A stretch of 64,000 bases of DNA from Clostridiales bacterium Firm_11. GTDB lineage: Bacteria > Bacillota > Clostridia > Christensenellales > Aristaeellaceae. The notes under the pieces were generated by a model, which was given only the letters and a program-made list of their open reading frames with translations, did no database searches and was not told where the DNA came from. Location of the stretch: positions 1-64,000 of the forward strand of contig LVAQ01000013.1 in the NCBI GenBank assembly GCA_001604105.1, written 5' to 3'. The position numbers were made by a program, and so were the translations under genes. Positions 9,185 to 18,595 of this stretch are shown piece by piece. Position 1 is the stretch's first letter. Each line of letters starts with the position of its first letter.

Positions 9185-9225
9185 AATTTGATTTGGATTC
9201 TAAATCATTCGGGGGTGTAGCGGCG

Positions 9226-10719
9226 TTGAGGAGAGCACAGGATCGGCTATGGGCAATGCTTTTGATCGCCGTTATGCTTGCGGGGTTAGCCCCTTTGGGG
9301 ACGTCGGCACGCGCCCAAGATTCGCAATCCGAACCAGAAATCCGCTACATTGCCCCGCAACTATCCTCCGATGCGCCTGCCTATGATCCAGCTGCGCCGG
9401 AGAACCTGACAGAGGATCAGCTCTATGCGAAATCCGCAATCCTGATCGAAGAGTCCACAGGAGAAATCATCTTCGAGAAAAACGCGGATGAGATGATGTA
9501 CCCCGCTTCAACCACCAAGATCCTGACAACGTTGCTGGGTCTGCAATTGGGCGATATGAACGCTACCGTTACCATGGATAGCGTATCCGCCAACATCCCG
9601 GATGACAGCTCAACCATACCGCTTTCCGTTGGAGAATCCATCAGTTTTCAGGATCTTCTCTACGCCACCATGGTACGCTCCGGCAATGAAGGCGCTAACC
9701 TGATTGCAACGACCATCTCCGGCAGTATCGGCGGATTTGTTGATTTGATGAACAATTACGCGCTTCAGCTCGGCTGCACCGGCACACACTTTGCCAATCC
9801 CAGCGGACTGCATGATGATTATCATTACTCCACCGCGCGGGACATGGCAAAAATCGCCCGCGCCGCCATGGCGGATAGTACCTTTCGCAACATCGCGAAA
9901 ACCTACAGTTATCGGCTGCCTCGCAGTAACCTGCAACGCGCGCGCGTCATTATGGGCAACAGCGATAACTGGCTCAATCCCAGTGAGGATAACGAGTACT
10001 ATTACCCGCTTGCCACCGGTATCAAAACGGGTTACCATGCCCGCGCTGGTTACTGCTATGTGGGTTCTGCGGAGAAGGACGGCGTCAAGCTGATATCCGT
10101 CCTATTCTACACAAGCCGTTATGGCCGCTGGACGGATTCCCAAAAGCTGATGGCTTATGGCTTCTCCCAATTCGTAAGCGTTACGCCGCTTGGATTGTAT
10201 GAGATGAATCCATCCGTGGTGGAAACCTCCGGCTATTCCATGGATGATGCGCAGCTAGGTCGCCTACAGCTTGATATCGAACCGCTGCCTGATACCCGCA
10301 CCGTAAATATCGTAGCCACCCGTACCGAGGTAGAAACGCTCGCCCGTAACCTGAAGCAGACAGTACTCATCGAATACACACGCACGAATTTCGCCGCGCC
10401 CATCACCAAGGGCGAGGTATTCGGAACCATGACCTATTACCCGACTGATGGCGGTAGCGCCGTTGTGTACCAGCTCGTTGCGTCACGTTCGATTACAAGG
10501 CGAGAAAATGCGCCCCTTTCCATTGAGGAAATCGAGGCCGCAACCTATGCGGATCCGAATCCCTTGCCGCCTCTTTCCGTTGAGTTTGCGCTGCTTCTGC
10601 TGTCTCCGTTTATTGCGCTTTTCATACTCATTCGCATCCTGATGCGCATCTTCCGTCGTGACAGCCGTCCTGGTAAAAAGGGACGCATCCCCAAGCCCAG
10701 CAATCGGTACTTCCGATGA
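9226..10719 (+). CDS. D-alanyl-D-alanine carboxypeptidase (DacA/DacF-like PBP)
   Basis: About 497 residues. Secreted low-molecular-weight penicillin-binding protein that trims the terminal D-Ala from peptidoglycan stem peptides. It has an N-terminal signal sequence and the serine-hydrolase triad of motifs: SxxK as ASTTK, SxN as RSGNEG, and KTG as IKTGYHARAG. A C-terminal beta domain and a final membrane segment with a basic tail follow. Start: a TTG at 9226 lies eight bases after GGGGGTG and is preferred; an in-frame TTG at 9193 has no ribosome-binding site. Having a C-terminal transmembrane anchor rather than a bare amphipathic helix is common in the DacF type. Confidence 0.9.
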   Translation: MRRAQDRLWAMLLIAVMLAGLAPLGTSARAQDSQSEPEIRYIAPQLSSDAPAYDPAAPENLTEDQLYAKSAILIEESTGEIIFEKNADEMMYPASTTKILTTLLGLQLGDMNATVTMDSVSANIPDDSSTIPLSVGESISFQDLLYATMVRSGNEGANLIATTISGSIGGFVDLMNNYALQLGCTGTHFANPSGLHDDYHYSTARDMAKIARAAMADSTFRNIAKTYSYRLPRSNLQRARVIMGNSDNWLNPSEDNEYYYPLATGIKTGYHARAGYCYVGSAEKDGVKLISVLFYTSRYGRWTDSQKLMAYGFSQFVSVTPLGLYEMNPSVVETSGYSMDDAQLGRLQLDIEPLPDTRTVNIVATRTEVETLARNLKQTVLIEYTRTNFAAPITKGEVFGTMTYYPTDGGSAVVYQLVASRSITRRENAPLSIEEIEAATYADPNPLPPLSVEFALLLLSPFIALFILIRILMRIFRRDSRPGKKGRIPKPSNRYFR

Positions 10720-10748
10720 TCAATGCCTCAAATGAAGGGGGAAGGTGC

Positions 10749-12989
10749 ATGTTTGCCCATGTCGTGGTGGATGTTGTCCACACCAATGTCGCCAAACCTT
10801 TCACCTACAGTATCCCCGAAGGAATATCGCTGTTAGCTGGCACACGGGTTCGCGTACCACTGGCGCGCAGAACGGTAGAAGGTATTGTGGTTGCCATCGG
10901 CGATCGATGTGATGTACACCCGGATCGACTTCGGCCCATTGCGGCTGTGCTGGATCCATACCCGGCCGTTCTCCCGAATCTGCTTGCCCTGGCGGAGGAG
11001 TTGGCCAGCGAAGCGCACTGCCCCCTGTCTGAAACACTGCGGCTGATGATCCCCGCTGCGATGCGGCAAAGCCGTATTCAAATCAAGCAGGAGGCCATGG
11101 CTGAACTAGCCGCAGGCGTAGACGCTCAAGCCGCCGCCGATGCACAGGGACGTTCGCTCAAACGCGCCACACTGCTCAGGCTCCTGGCGGATGCAAAGCC
11201 CCACCCTGTCGCAGAACTGGGTGCGCTTGTAACATCCCCGCAGGATGCGCTCAAGAAGCTGGAACAGGCAGGCTTGGTGCGCCTTTCCATGCGCGATGTC
11301 TTTCGTCTCCCCTATGAGGATCTTTCCAGCCCCTCCACAGCGGCGCCAACGCTGACGCCGGAGCAGAAGGCGGCGCTCTCGATTATGTCACCCGCGCTGA
11401 TGCAGGGCAGGGGTTCATTCCTGCTTCATGGTGTAACAGGCAGCGGTAAAACCGAGGTATACCTTGCCATGGTGCAAGCTGTTCTGGCGCAGGGCAAGGC
11501 GGCCATCATACTCGTTCCGGAAATCGCCCTGACCCCGCAAATGGTTGGATGGTTTCGCCAGCGGTTTGGTCCCCATACTGCGGTACTGCATAGTCGCCTG
11601 ACCGATGGGCAACGGCTTGATGAGTGGCGGCGCATCCGTCTTGGACATGCAAGCGTAGTCATCGGGGCGCGCTCGGCCGTTTTTGCGCCGGTCGAACGTC
11701 TGGGGTTGATCGTCGTAGATGAAGAGCACGAGCAGACCTACCTGAGCGATAAGCACCCCCGTTATGATGCGCGTCGTGTGGCGCAAAGCCGTTGCGCCCG
11801 CGAGGGCGCTACTTTGCTACTCAGCAGCGCAACCCCCAGCATTTTAAGTTTCGCAATGGCTAATCGCGGGGATTATACCCTTGTGGAGATGCCTACGCGC
11901 GTCAATGGACGCCCGCTGCCGCACGTTACGCTGGTCGATATGCGTTTGGAGCTTTCAGCGGGCAACCGCTCCATTTTCAGCCTTCTTTTGCAGCAGAAAC
12001 TCAAGGCCAGCTTTGACAGCGGGCAACAGGTGATGTTGTTTTTGAACCGTCGGGGGTATAATACTTTTGTCAGTTGCCGTAACTGCGGGTATGTGGTGAA
12101 ATGCGAGCAGTGCGATGTAAGCATGACCCTGCACAAGGTTGAGGGCGAGGAAGCCGAGCAGCTGCGCTGTCACTTTTGCGGCGCCGTACAAAAACCGCCT
12201 GACGTCTGTCCCCAGTGCGGCAGTCGGCACATTCGTTATTTCGGCAGCGGTACCCAAAAGGTGGAGGAGGAGTTGCTGAAACTTTTCCCGAATGTCAAGG
12301 CGATTCGCATGGATATTGATACCACCCATCAGCGCGATGCCCATTACCGTTTGCTTTCCGCGTTTCGGGAAGGGAAGGCTCAGGCGCTCATCGGCACGCA
12401 AATGATCACCAAAGGGTTGGATTTTCCCAATGTAACGCTTGTAGGCGTCATTGCCGCCGATTTGACTCTGAATCTTCCCGATTATCGCTCCCAGGAGCGT
12501 ACCTTTCAACTGGTAACGCAGATGGCGGGTCGAGCCGGACGTGCGGCAGAAACAGGCGAGGTCGTCGTGCAAACCTATCAGCCGGAACATCCTTGTATCC
12601 TTGCCGCAGCCGCACAGGATTACCGCGCCTTCTTCACACAGGAATTCCAGCGCAGGCGCACGGGTTTGTATCCGCCGTTTACCATGATCGCGCGTCTGCT
12701 GGTGGAAAGCCCGCAAGCCGAACCGGCGCAAGCCATGAGCGCCCGCCTTCTGGATACCATCGAAGCGTATTTGCAGGCGCACCCTGCGCAGAAACGCCGT
12801 GTGCTCATGCTCCGTGCCGATGCAGCCCCGGTTGTGAAGATTCGCGGCAAATACCGCTATCATGTGCTGCTGAAACTATTTGAGCATCCCGATGCACAGC
12901 CTGTGCTCAAGCTGCTTGGCGAGCTATCGCAGGTGAGCGATGCGCACTGCCAGATCTACACGGAAGTAAACCCCGCCACCCTGATATAA
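10749..12989 (+). CDS. priA: primosomal protein N' (replication restart helicase PriA)
   Basis: 746 residues. DEAH-like 3'-5' helicase that reloads the replisome at stalled forks. An N-terminal DNA-binding domain is followed by Walker A GVTGSGKTEVY and the DEEHEQTY box. A split zinc module contains CRNCGY, CEQCD, CHFCG and CPQCGS. The C-terminal helicase motifs include TQMITKGLDFPNVTLV and QMAGRAGR. Start at ATG 10749, preceded by GGGGGAAGG; an ATG at 10716 would overlap the previous gene without a ribosome-binding site. It heads the canonical priA-def-fmt-rsmB operon. Confidence 0.96.
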   Translation: MFAHVVVDVVHTNVAKPFTYSIPEGISLLAGTRVRVPLARRTVEGIVVAIGDRCDVHPDRLRPIAAVLDPYPAVLPNLLALAEELASEAHCPLSETLRLMIPAAMRQSRIQIKQEAMAELAAGVDAQAAADAQGRSLKRATLLRLLADAKPHPVAELGALVTSPQDALKKLEQAGLVRLSMRDVFRLPYEDLSSPSTAAPTLTPEQKAALSIMSPALMQGRGSFLLHGVTGSGKTEVYLAMVQAVLAQGKAAIILVPEIALTPQMVGWFRQRFGPHTAVLHSRLTDGQRLDEWRRIRLGHASVVIGARSAVFAPVERLGLIVVDEEHEQTYLSDKHPRYDARRVAQSRCAREGATLLLSSATPSILSFAMANRGDYTLVEMPTRVNGRPLPHVTLVDMRLELSAGNRSIFSLLLQQKLKASFDSGQQVMLFLNRRGYNTFVSCRNCGYVVKCEQCDVSMTLHKVEGEEAEQLRCHFCGAVQKPPDVCPQCGSRHIRYFGSGTQKVEEELLKLFPNVKAIRMDIDTTHQRDAHYRLLSAFREGKAQALIGTQMITKGLDFPNVTLVGVIAADLTLNLPDYRSQERTFQLVTQMAGRAGRAAETGEVVVQTYQPEHPCILAAAAQDYRAFFTQEFQRRRTGLYPPFTMIARLLVESPQAEPAQAMSARLLDTIEAYLQAHPAQKRRVLMLRADAAPVVKIRGKYRYHVLLKLFEHPDAQPVLKLLGELSQVSDAHCQIYTEVNPATLI

Positions 12990-13012
12990 CCAAACCGAAG
13001 GAGTGATACTGT

Positions 13013-13537
13013 ATGGCAATCCGAAAAATCGTAGAAATCGGAGATGAAAAGCTCCGAAAACAATGCAAACGCGTGGAGAAGTTTGATCTGCGGCTGAGAA
13101 TGCTGCTCAAGGATATGGCCGATACCATGTACAAAAGCAATGGCGCAGGGCTTGCCGCCCCGCAAGTAGGCATACTGAAGCGTATCTGTGTTGTGGACGT
13201 GGATGACCACCTCTATGAGCTGATCAATCCCGAGATCGTGACCCGGGAGGGAGAGCAGGAAGGCCCCGAAGGATGCCTGAGCATCCCCGGTCGCGCCGGG
13301 TTTGTTAAGCGTCCCATGCATGTGGTTGTACGTGCGCAAAATGCTAAAGGAGAACCCATCGAAGTCGTGGGTGTAGGCTTTCTGGCACGAGCGCTGTGTC
13401 ACGAGATAGACCACTTGAACGGCGTGCTGTATGTAGATATCATGGAGCATGAAATCTTCCAGGACGATGAAACCGATGTGGACAGTGCGCCAGAGGCAGA
13501 TGAATCGCCTGAACTTGCAGAGGAGGTCGGCCTTTGA
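13013..13537 (+). CDS. def: peptide deformylase
   Basis: 174 residues. Metalloenzyme that removes the formyl group from the N-terminus of nascent proteins. All three family motifs are present: [10 protein letters not shown] (motif 1), EGCLSIP (motif 2, with the metal-binding Cys) and HEIDHLNG (motif 3, HExxH-type). An acidic C-terminal tail of about 20 residues follows the core. The ATG follows AAGGAG. It overlaps the fmt start by four bases; the two enzymes act at opposite ends of the formyl-Met cycle. Confidence 0.96.
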   Translation: MAIRKIVEIGDEKLRKQCKRVEKFDLRLRMLLKDMADTMYKSNGAGLAAPQVGILKRICVVDVDDHLYELINPEIVTREGEQEGPEGCLSIPGRAGFVKRPMHVVVRAQNAKGEPIEVVGVGFLARALCHEIDHLNGVLYVDIMEHEIFQDDETDVDSAPEADESPELAEEVGL

Positions 13538-14481
13538 GTTTACGCATCGTATTCATGGGCACGCCAGAATTTGCTGTGCCCTCCCTGACCGCGTTGCTTG
13601 CTTCCGAGCATAGCGTAATCGGCGTGTTCACGCAACCCGATCGCCCAAAGGGACGCGGTGGCAAGGTACAACAAAGTCCCATCAAGGCGCTGGCGCAAGC
13701 CCATGGGTTGCCCGTGTTTCAACCGCTCAAAATACGCAAGGATGGCCTTGCCGATCTACAGGCGTTAAGCCCTGACCTGTGTGTAACGGCTGCTTTTGGG
13801 CAGATTTTGAGCCAGGAAGTGCTGGATGTGCCGCGCCTTGGCACCGTGAACGTACACGCTTCCCTACTCCCCCGCCATCGCGGCAGCGCCCCGATTCCAT
13901 GGGCTTTGCTACAGGGCGACACTAAAACCGGCATAACCACCATGTTGACCGATGCGGGTATCGATACGGGAGATATGCTCTTGCGTGCAGAAACGCCCAT
14001 TGATGAAACCGATACTGCCGCCACGCTTACCCAGCGGCTATCGTTGATGGGCGCGGAATTATTGCTTGAGACCCTGAAGCGGCTGGAAAAGGGCGATTGT
14101 CCCCGCGAGAAACAAGCGGAAGCGCACATGACCTACGATCCCAAGCTGACCAAAGAAATGGGAATGCTAACCTTTACCGAAACCACAAGGCAAAGCTTGC
14201 TTCGCGTGCGGGCAATGGATCCCTGGCCCTGTGCGTTTGCCGCGCTAGCCAATGGAACGCTTAAGGTATGGCGCGCGGCTACCTTTGCCTCAGCGTCACC
14301 TGCTGCGCCCGGTATCGTGCTGTATGCTGATCAAGTCCACGGGCTCGTTGTTTCAACCAGTGACGGCGCTATCGAACTTATTGAAATCCAGGCACCCAAT
14401 GCCAAGCGTATGGATTCGCGCGCTTTCTTGCGCGGCCATCAGATTGAGGCGGGAAAACCGCTGAGTGAGGTCAGTTTATGA
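13534..14481 (+). CDS. fmt: methionyl-tRNA formyltransferase
   Basis: 315 residues. It transfers the formyl group from 10-formyl-tetrahydrofolate to initiator Met-tRNA. The N-terminus reads [14 protein letters not shown], and the catalytic region is seen as [16 protein letters not shown], containing the conserved Asn, His and SLLPRHRG loop. The C-terminal OB-like domain follows. It starts at TTG 13534 within the def stop (TTGA overlap) with AGGAGG seven bases upstream, indicating translational coupling. Confidence 0.96.
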   Translation: MSLRIVFMGTPEFAVPSLTALLASEHSVIGVFTQPDRPKGRGGKVQQSPIKALAQAHGLPVFQPLKIRKDGLADLQALSPDLCVTAAFGQILSQEVLDVPRLGTVNVHASLLPRHRGSAPIPWALLQGDTKTGITTMLTDAGIDTGDMLLRAETPIDETDTAATLTQRLSLMGAELLLETLKRLEKGDCPREKQAEAHMTYDPKLTKEMGMLTFTETTRQSLLRVRAMDPWPCAFAALANGTLKVWRAATFASASPAAPGIVLYADQVHGLVVSTSDGAIELIEIQAPNAKRMDSRAFLRGHQIEAGKPLSEVSL

Positions 14482-16784
14482 GCGATCAGGATCAACAGGG
14501 AAGCGGAAATGACTCGCGTGGGAACGGAAAACCAAAAGAAGACAGCAAGCCATATGTCAATAGGGTTGCCGCTGGCGAGACGGGCGAGCGTCGCCCTTAT
14601 CGCCGTACAGACATGCCGATGCAAAACAAGCCCCGCTATGGGAAGCCCGCGGGCGATAGGCCGTTTAGACCCGCCGGAGACCGCCCCGCAAGTGCGGAAC
14701 GTCGCCCCTACAAGCCCGCTGGCGAAAGGCCGTTTAGACCCGCCGGAGACCGCCCCGCAAGTGCGGAGCGTCGTCCTTTCAAACCCGCTGGTGACAGGCC
14801 GTTTAGACCCGCCGGAGACCGCCCCGCAAGTGCGGAGCGTCGCCCTTTCAAGCCCGCTGGTGACAGGCCGTTTAGACCCGCCGGAGACCGCCCCGCAGGT
14901 GCGGAGCGCCGCCCTTTCAAACCCGCTGGTGACAGGCCGTTTAGGCCTGCCGGAGACCGCCCCGCAAGCGCGGAGCGTCGCCCTTTCAAACCCGCTGGTG
15001 ACAGGCCGTTTAGGCCTGCCGGAGACCGCCCCGCAAGCGCGGAGCGCCGCCCTTACAAGCCCGCTGGTGACAGGCCGTTTAGGCCTGCCGGAGACCGCCC
15101 CGCAAGCGCGGAGCGCCGCCCTTACAAGCCCGCTGGCGACAGGCCGTTTAGGCCTGCCGGAGACCGCCCCGCAAGCGCGGAGCGCCGCCCTTACAAGCCC
15201 GCTGGTGACAGGCCGTTTAGGCCTGCCGGAGACCGCCCCGCAAACGCGGAACGTCGCCCCTACAAGCCCGCTGGTGACAGGCCGTTTAGGCCTGCCGGAG
15301 ACCGCCCCGCAAGCGCGGAGCGCCGCCCCTACAAGCCCGCTGGCGATAGGCTGTTTAGGCCTGCCGCAGACCGCCCCGCAAGCGCGGAGCGTCGCCCTTA
15401 CAAGCCCGCTTCACAACACGCAACGCCCGCAGAAAGCACCGGATTAACGTTGGGGGCGCGGCGTGTAGCCTTGGATGTGCTGCGTGATGTGCACGAGCGC
15501 GGCGCGTTTGCAGCGCTGTCTCTACAGGATCGGCTGCTCAAAGCGAAACTATCCCCCGCCGATCGAAGGCTTGCAACCCGCATCGTTTATTCCACGTTGG
15601 AGCAGCAGGTACAGATTGATTTCGCGCTTGACCGCCTGATGGAACAACCCACACAGGATGCGCTACAGCGGGATATTCTCCGCCTGAGCGCGTGCCAGAT
15701 CCTTTTTCATGATCGCGTTCCGGACAGCGCCGCTGTTAATGAGGGCGTAAATCTTGCCCGTGTCATGGGCATGGAAGGCGTAGCAGGCTTCTTAAACGCT
15801 GTGCTGCGCAATCTTGTGCGCGGTAAACAGGATATTCCCTGGCCGAAACGGGAGGATAACCTGCGCCAGTACCTGCACATTATGGGCAGCATGCCGCTTT
15901 GGTTGGTCGATAAACTCATCGCCGTTCATGGCGAGGCGATGGCGGAAAGCATCATCATGTACCGAGGACAGAATCATGAGATGGTTGTGCGCCCCAATAT
16001 GCTCAAGTACGATGATGCGTCCTTTGAGGCGCTGCTAGCCAATAAAGCATGGAACTGGCGGAAGGGTCTTGCTCCGCACGCCTATCTTGTCAGCGGCGCG
16101 AGTGAAATCGGGCTGGATCATGATTATCGTAACGGCAATTTCTCCATTCAAGGGCAAAGCAGCATCTTTGCCGCCGAAGCCATGCAAGTTAAAGCAGGGA
16201 TGCGCGTATTGGATGCGTGCGCGGCGCCGGGCGGCAAATCCTGCTATATGGCTGAAACCATGCAAAACACGGGCCGTGTATACGCTTGGGAACTGCATGA
16301 AAAGCGCGCGCTCCTGCTCGAATCTACCAAGCGCCGTCTCAAGCTGGAAAACCTGCGCATCACCGTGCGTGACGCGGCAGAACCCAAGCCCGATTTCGAC
16401 GGACTGATGGATGCCGTTCTGCTGGATGCCCCCTGTACCGGCCTTGGGGTGCTCACAGAAAAACCCGACCTCAAGTATCGTTTGAAGGAAGCCGATGTTG
16501 CTGCCATCACCCAAGCGCAAAAAAGATTGCTGGAAACGCTTGCGGAATATGTAAGACCAGGCGGCTTGCTGGTATACAGCACCTGCTCTATCCTGCCGGA
16601 AGAAAACGAAGCGCAGATTGCGGCTTTCCTTTCGGAACACCCCGCATTCTCACTGGAGCCCGTACCGATGACCTTTCCCGAAGCCATCCGTCAGCAACAA
16701 ACACCGCTTGGTTTACAGCTGTTTGCGCATCGGGATGAGGTGGAGGGTTTCTTCATCGCGCGGCTTCGCAAAGCGAGGGCATGA
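14478..16784 (+). CDS. rsmB: 16S rRNA (cytosine967-C5)-methyltransferase RsmB with long N-terminal Arg/Pro repeat extension
   Basis: 768 residues, about 320 longer than usual. Residues 56-308 are eleven 23-residue repeats rich in Arg, Pro, Ala and Asp (see the repeat entry). A NusB-like RNA-binding domain then spans about residues 325-455. The SAM methyltransferase domain carries motif I VLDACAAPGGKS, motif IV LLDAPCTGLGVL with the first Cys, and motif VI YSTCSILPEENE with the catalytic Cys. It methylates C967 of 16S rRNA. The extension is strongly basic and predicted disordered, and could add RNA or ribosome affinity; that is inference. ATGA overlap with fmt. Confidence 0.94.
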   Translation: MSDQDQQGSGNDSRGNGKPKEDSKPYVNRVAAGETGERRPYRRTDMPMQNKPRYGKPAGDRPFRPAGDRPASAERRPYKPAGERPFRPAGDRPASAERRPFKPAGDRPFRPAGDRPASAERRPFKPAGDRPFRPAGDRPAGAERRPFKPAGDRPFRPAGDRPASAERRPFKPAGDRPFRPAGDRPASAERRPYKPAGDRPFRPAGDRPASAERRPYKPAGDRPFRPAGDRPASAERRPYKPAGDRPFRPAGDRPANAERRPYKPAGDRPFRPAGDRPASAERRPYKPAGDRLFRPAADRPASAERRPYKPASQHATPAESTGLTLGARRVALDVLRDVHERGAFAALSLQDRLLKAKLSPADRRLATRIVYSTLEQQVQIDFALDRLMEQPTQDALQRDILRLSACQILFHDRVPDSAAVNEGVNLARVMGMEGVAGFLNAVLRNLVRGKQDIPWPKREDNLRQYLHIMGSMPLWLVDKLIAVHGEAMAESIIMYRGQNHEMVVRPNMLKYDDASFEALLANKAWNWRKGLAPHAYLVSGASEIGLDHDYRNGNFSIQGQSSIFAAEAMQVKAGMRVLDACAAPGGKSCYMAETMQNTGRVYAWELHEKRALLLESTKRRLKLENLRITVRDAAEPKPDFDGLMDAVLLDAPCTGLGVLTEKPDLKYRLKEADVAAITQAQKRLLETLAEYVRPGGLLVYSTCSILPEENEAQIAAFLSEHPAFSLEPVPMTFPEAIRQQQTPLGLQLFAHRDEVEGFFIARLRKARA
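14643..15401 (+). repeat. 11 tandem copies of a 69-base unit inside rsmB
   Basis: Eleven near-identical 69-base units encode 23 residues each, of the form KPAGDRPF-RPAGDRP-ASAERRPY/F. Variants are synonymous or conservative: the final residue is F in units 2-5 and Y in units 1 and 6-11. Unit 4 has GAERR and unit 9 NAERR. Unit 11 is the most degenerate (DRLF, AADRP). Because 69 is a multiple of three, copy-number change keeps the gene in frame. The unit contains no stop in a second forward frame either, which keeps 14509-15447 open. Confidence 0.95.
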
Positions 16785-17851
16785 CCATGCTGGATAGACC
16801 TGCGCTGCTGGATATGACGGTGGAGGAGATCGGCGCTTATCTGTCCGGCATGAAACAACCCGCCTTCCGCGCCAAACAGATTTTCACATGGCTCCATAAG
16901 GGCGTATCCTTCGCAGATATGACAAATCTACCAAAGGCACTGCGGGAGGCGCTGGCTGCGCATGCCTATGATATCCCCATGCGTCTTGAGCAGAGCTTCA
17001 CCTCCCAGCGTGATCATACAGTCAAATTTCTGAACGCTTGCAAGGATGACAACATCGTTGAAAGCGTGTTGATGCAGTATCATTATGGGCATAGTTTATG
17101 CATTTCCACACAGGTTGGATGCAAAATGGGTTGCGCGTTCTGTGCCAGTACGCTTGGCGGCTGCGTACGTAATTTATCCGCAGGCGAGATGCTTGCGCAG
17201 GTTTTATTGGCCAACCGTTACTTGGGCATATCAGGCCATGTCGGCCACATCGTGCTCATGGGCAGCGGCGAACCGCTGGACAACTATGCACAAGTGGTTA
17301 AGTTTCTGCGGCTTGTAAACCATGCCGATGGTTTGAACATCAGCCTGCGCGCTATATCGCTAAGCACATGCGGCATCATTCCCCGTATACGGGATTTAGC
17401 ACAGGAAGCATTGCCCATCACGCTCAGTATTTCGCTGCATGCACCCAACGATGCGTTGCGTCAGGAGATCATGCCCATCGCCAAGCGGTATCCGCTACAG
17501 GAACTGATCATAGCCGTTCGGGAATACGTAGAAAAAACTGGCCGCCGCGTAGTGTTTGAATACGCGCTGATCGATGGCTTCAATTGCGAGCCATCCCACG
17601 CGAAGGAGCTGGCAAAGCTTATATCCGGCTTCCAATGCCACGTAAACCTTATCCCGCTGAACCCTGTAAAGGAACGCGCGCTGGCGCCGGCTTCGCCTAA
17701 GCAGGTACAGCTTTTCTTGCAAACGCTCGAATCCCTGCATGTTTCCGCAACCGTTCGGCGGGAGATGGGCACGGATATTGCCGGCGCTTGCGGCCAGCTT
17801 CGCAACCGCCACTTGAACAATGCCACGGAAACTGATATGATTGGAAATTGA
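16781..17851 (+). CDS. rlmN: dual-specificity 23S rRNA/tRNA adenine-C2 methyltransferase RlmN
   Basis: 356 residues. Radical-SAM enzyme methylating C2 of A2503 in 23S rRNA and A37 in tRNAs. The 4Fe-4S cluster motif is CKMGCAFC, and the SAM-binding GSGEP is present. The C-terminal methyl-carrying cysteine lies in GACGQLR. The start overlaps the rsmB stop (ATGA), so the two rRNA methylases are translationally coupled. Confidence 0.96.
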   Translation: MTMLDRPALLDMTVEEIGAYLSGMKQPAFRAKQIFTWLHKGVSFADMTNLPKALREALAAHAYDIPMRLEQSFTSQRDHTVKFLNACKDDNIVESVLMQYHYGHSLCISTQVGCKMGCAFCASTLGGCVRNLSAGEMLAQVLLANRYLGISGHVGHIVLMGSGEPLDNYAQVVKFLRLVNHADGLNISLRAISLSTCGIIPRIRDLAQEALPITLSISLHAPNDALRQEIMPIAKRYPLQELIIAVREYVEKTGRRVVFEYALIDGFNCEPSHAKELAKLISGFQCHVNLIPLNPVKERALAPASPKQVQLFLQTLESLHVSATVRREMGTDIAGACGQLRNRHLNNATETDMIGN

Positions 17852-17884
17852 AATCGAACTTAATCAGGGAAGGGAGGGCATGCC

Positions 17885-18595
17885 ATGCTGATTTACGCAA
17901 AAACACACAAGGGACTGGTACGCCCCACCAACCAGGATTCGTTGCTTGTTGCGCACAATCTGTATGGTGTGGCAGATGGCATGGGCGGTCATCGCGGCGG
18001 GGAAACGGCCAGCCGCATCGCAGTGCAAGTGGTTCGCAATCTCCTCCAGGGGAAAACACCGGAGGAATCCAGCCTGCGCATCAGTATGGAAGCCGCAAAT
18101 CGACGCATCTTTGACATGCAGCGTCATGAGCTGGCCTTGAGCGGTATGGGCACGACGTTTACCATGCTTTGGGAAGGGCAGCAGTCGATGCACATCGCGC
18201 ATGTGGGCGACAGCCGCGCTTACCGCTACCGAGCGGGCGAACTGGCGCAGCAGACAGAAGATCACAGCGTTGTGGGCGAACTGCTTCGTAACCGGGTAAT
18301 CACGCCCGCCATGGCGAAAACACATCCCTACCGGAGCGTCATCACCCGCGCCTTGGGCACGGACGCAACCATAGAGGTTGATTTACTCTGCCTTGATAAA
18401 CAGGTCGGCGATGTCTGGCTGCTGTGTTCCGATGGCTTGTATAATATGGTTGAAGATGTTGAGATCGCACAGATACTTCAGGATTTGGAGGGCGAACGCG
18501 CGGCGGATGCCTTGCTGGAAAGCGCTCTTTCCCATGGCGGAAACGATAACATCAGTCTCGTGTTGGGCTGCGTAACGGAGGTGGCCGCCCTATGA
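17885..18595 (+). CDS. prpC: PP2C-type Ser/Thr protein phosphatase (Stp/PrpC)
   Basis: 236 residues. Metal-dependent phosphatase opposing the PASTA kinase encoded next. PP2C motifs seen are RPTNQDS, GVADGMGGH (metal Asp), HVGDSRAYRY, CSDGLYNMV and GGNDNISLV. The length is typical. An AAGGGAGGG precedes the ATG. It overlaps the kinase start by four bases (ATGA), the usual arrangement in Firmicutes. Confidence 0.95.
   Translation: MLIYAKTHKGLVRPTNQDSLLVAHNLYGVADGMGGHRGGETASRIAVQVVRNLLQGKTPEESSLRISMEAANRRIFDMQRHELALSGMGTTFTMLWEGQQSMHIAHVGDSRAYRYRAGELAQQTEDHSVVGELLRNRVITPAMAKTHPYRSVITRALGTDATIEVDLLCLDKQVGDVWLLCSDGLYNMVEDVEIAQILQDLEGERAADALLESALSHGGNDNISLVLGCVTEVAAL

Noticed and set aside
11955..12863. 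302-codon frame opposite priA
   Set aside because: Antisense shadow of helicase coding sequence.
14509..15447. Alternative-frame 312-codon frame in the rsmB repeat as a separate gene
   Set aside because: Open only because the repeat unit lacks stops; it ends right after the repeat and has no start signal. Kept as an observation, not as a gene.
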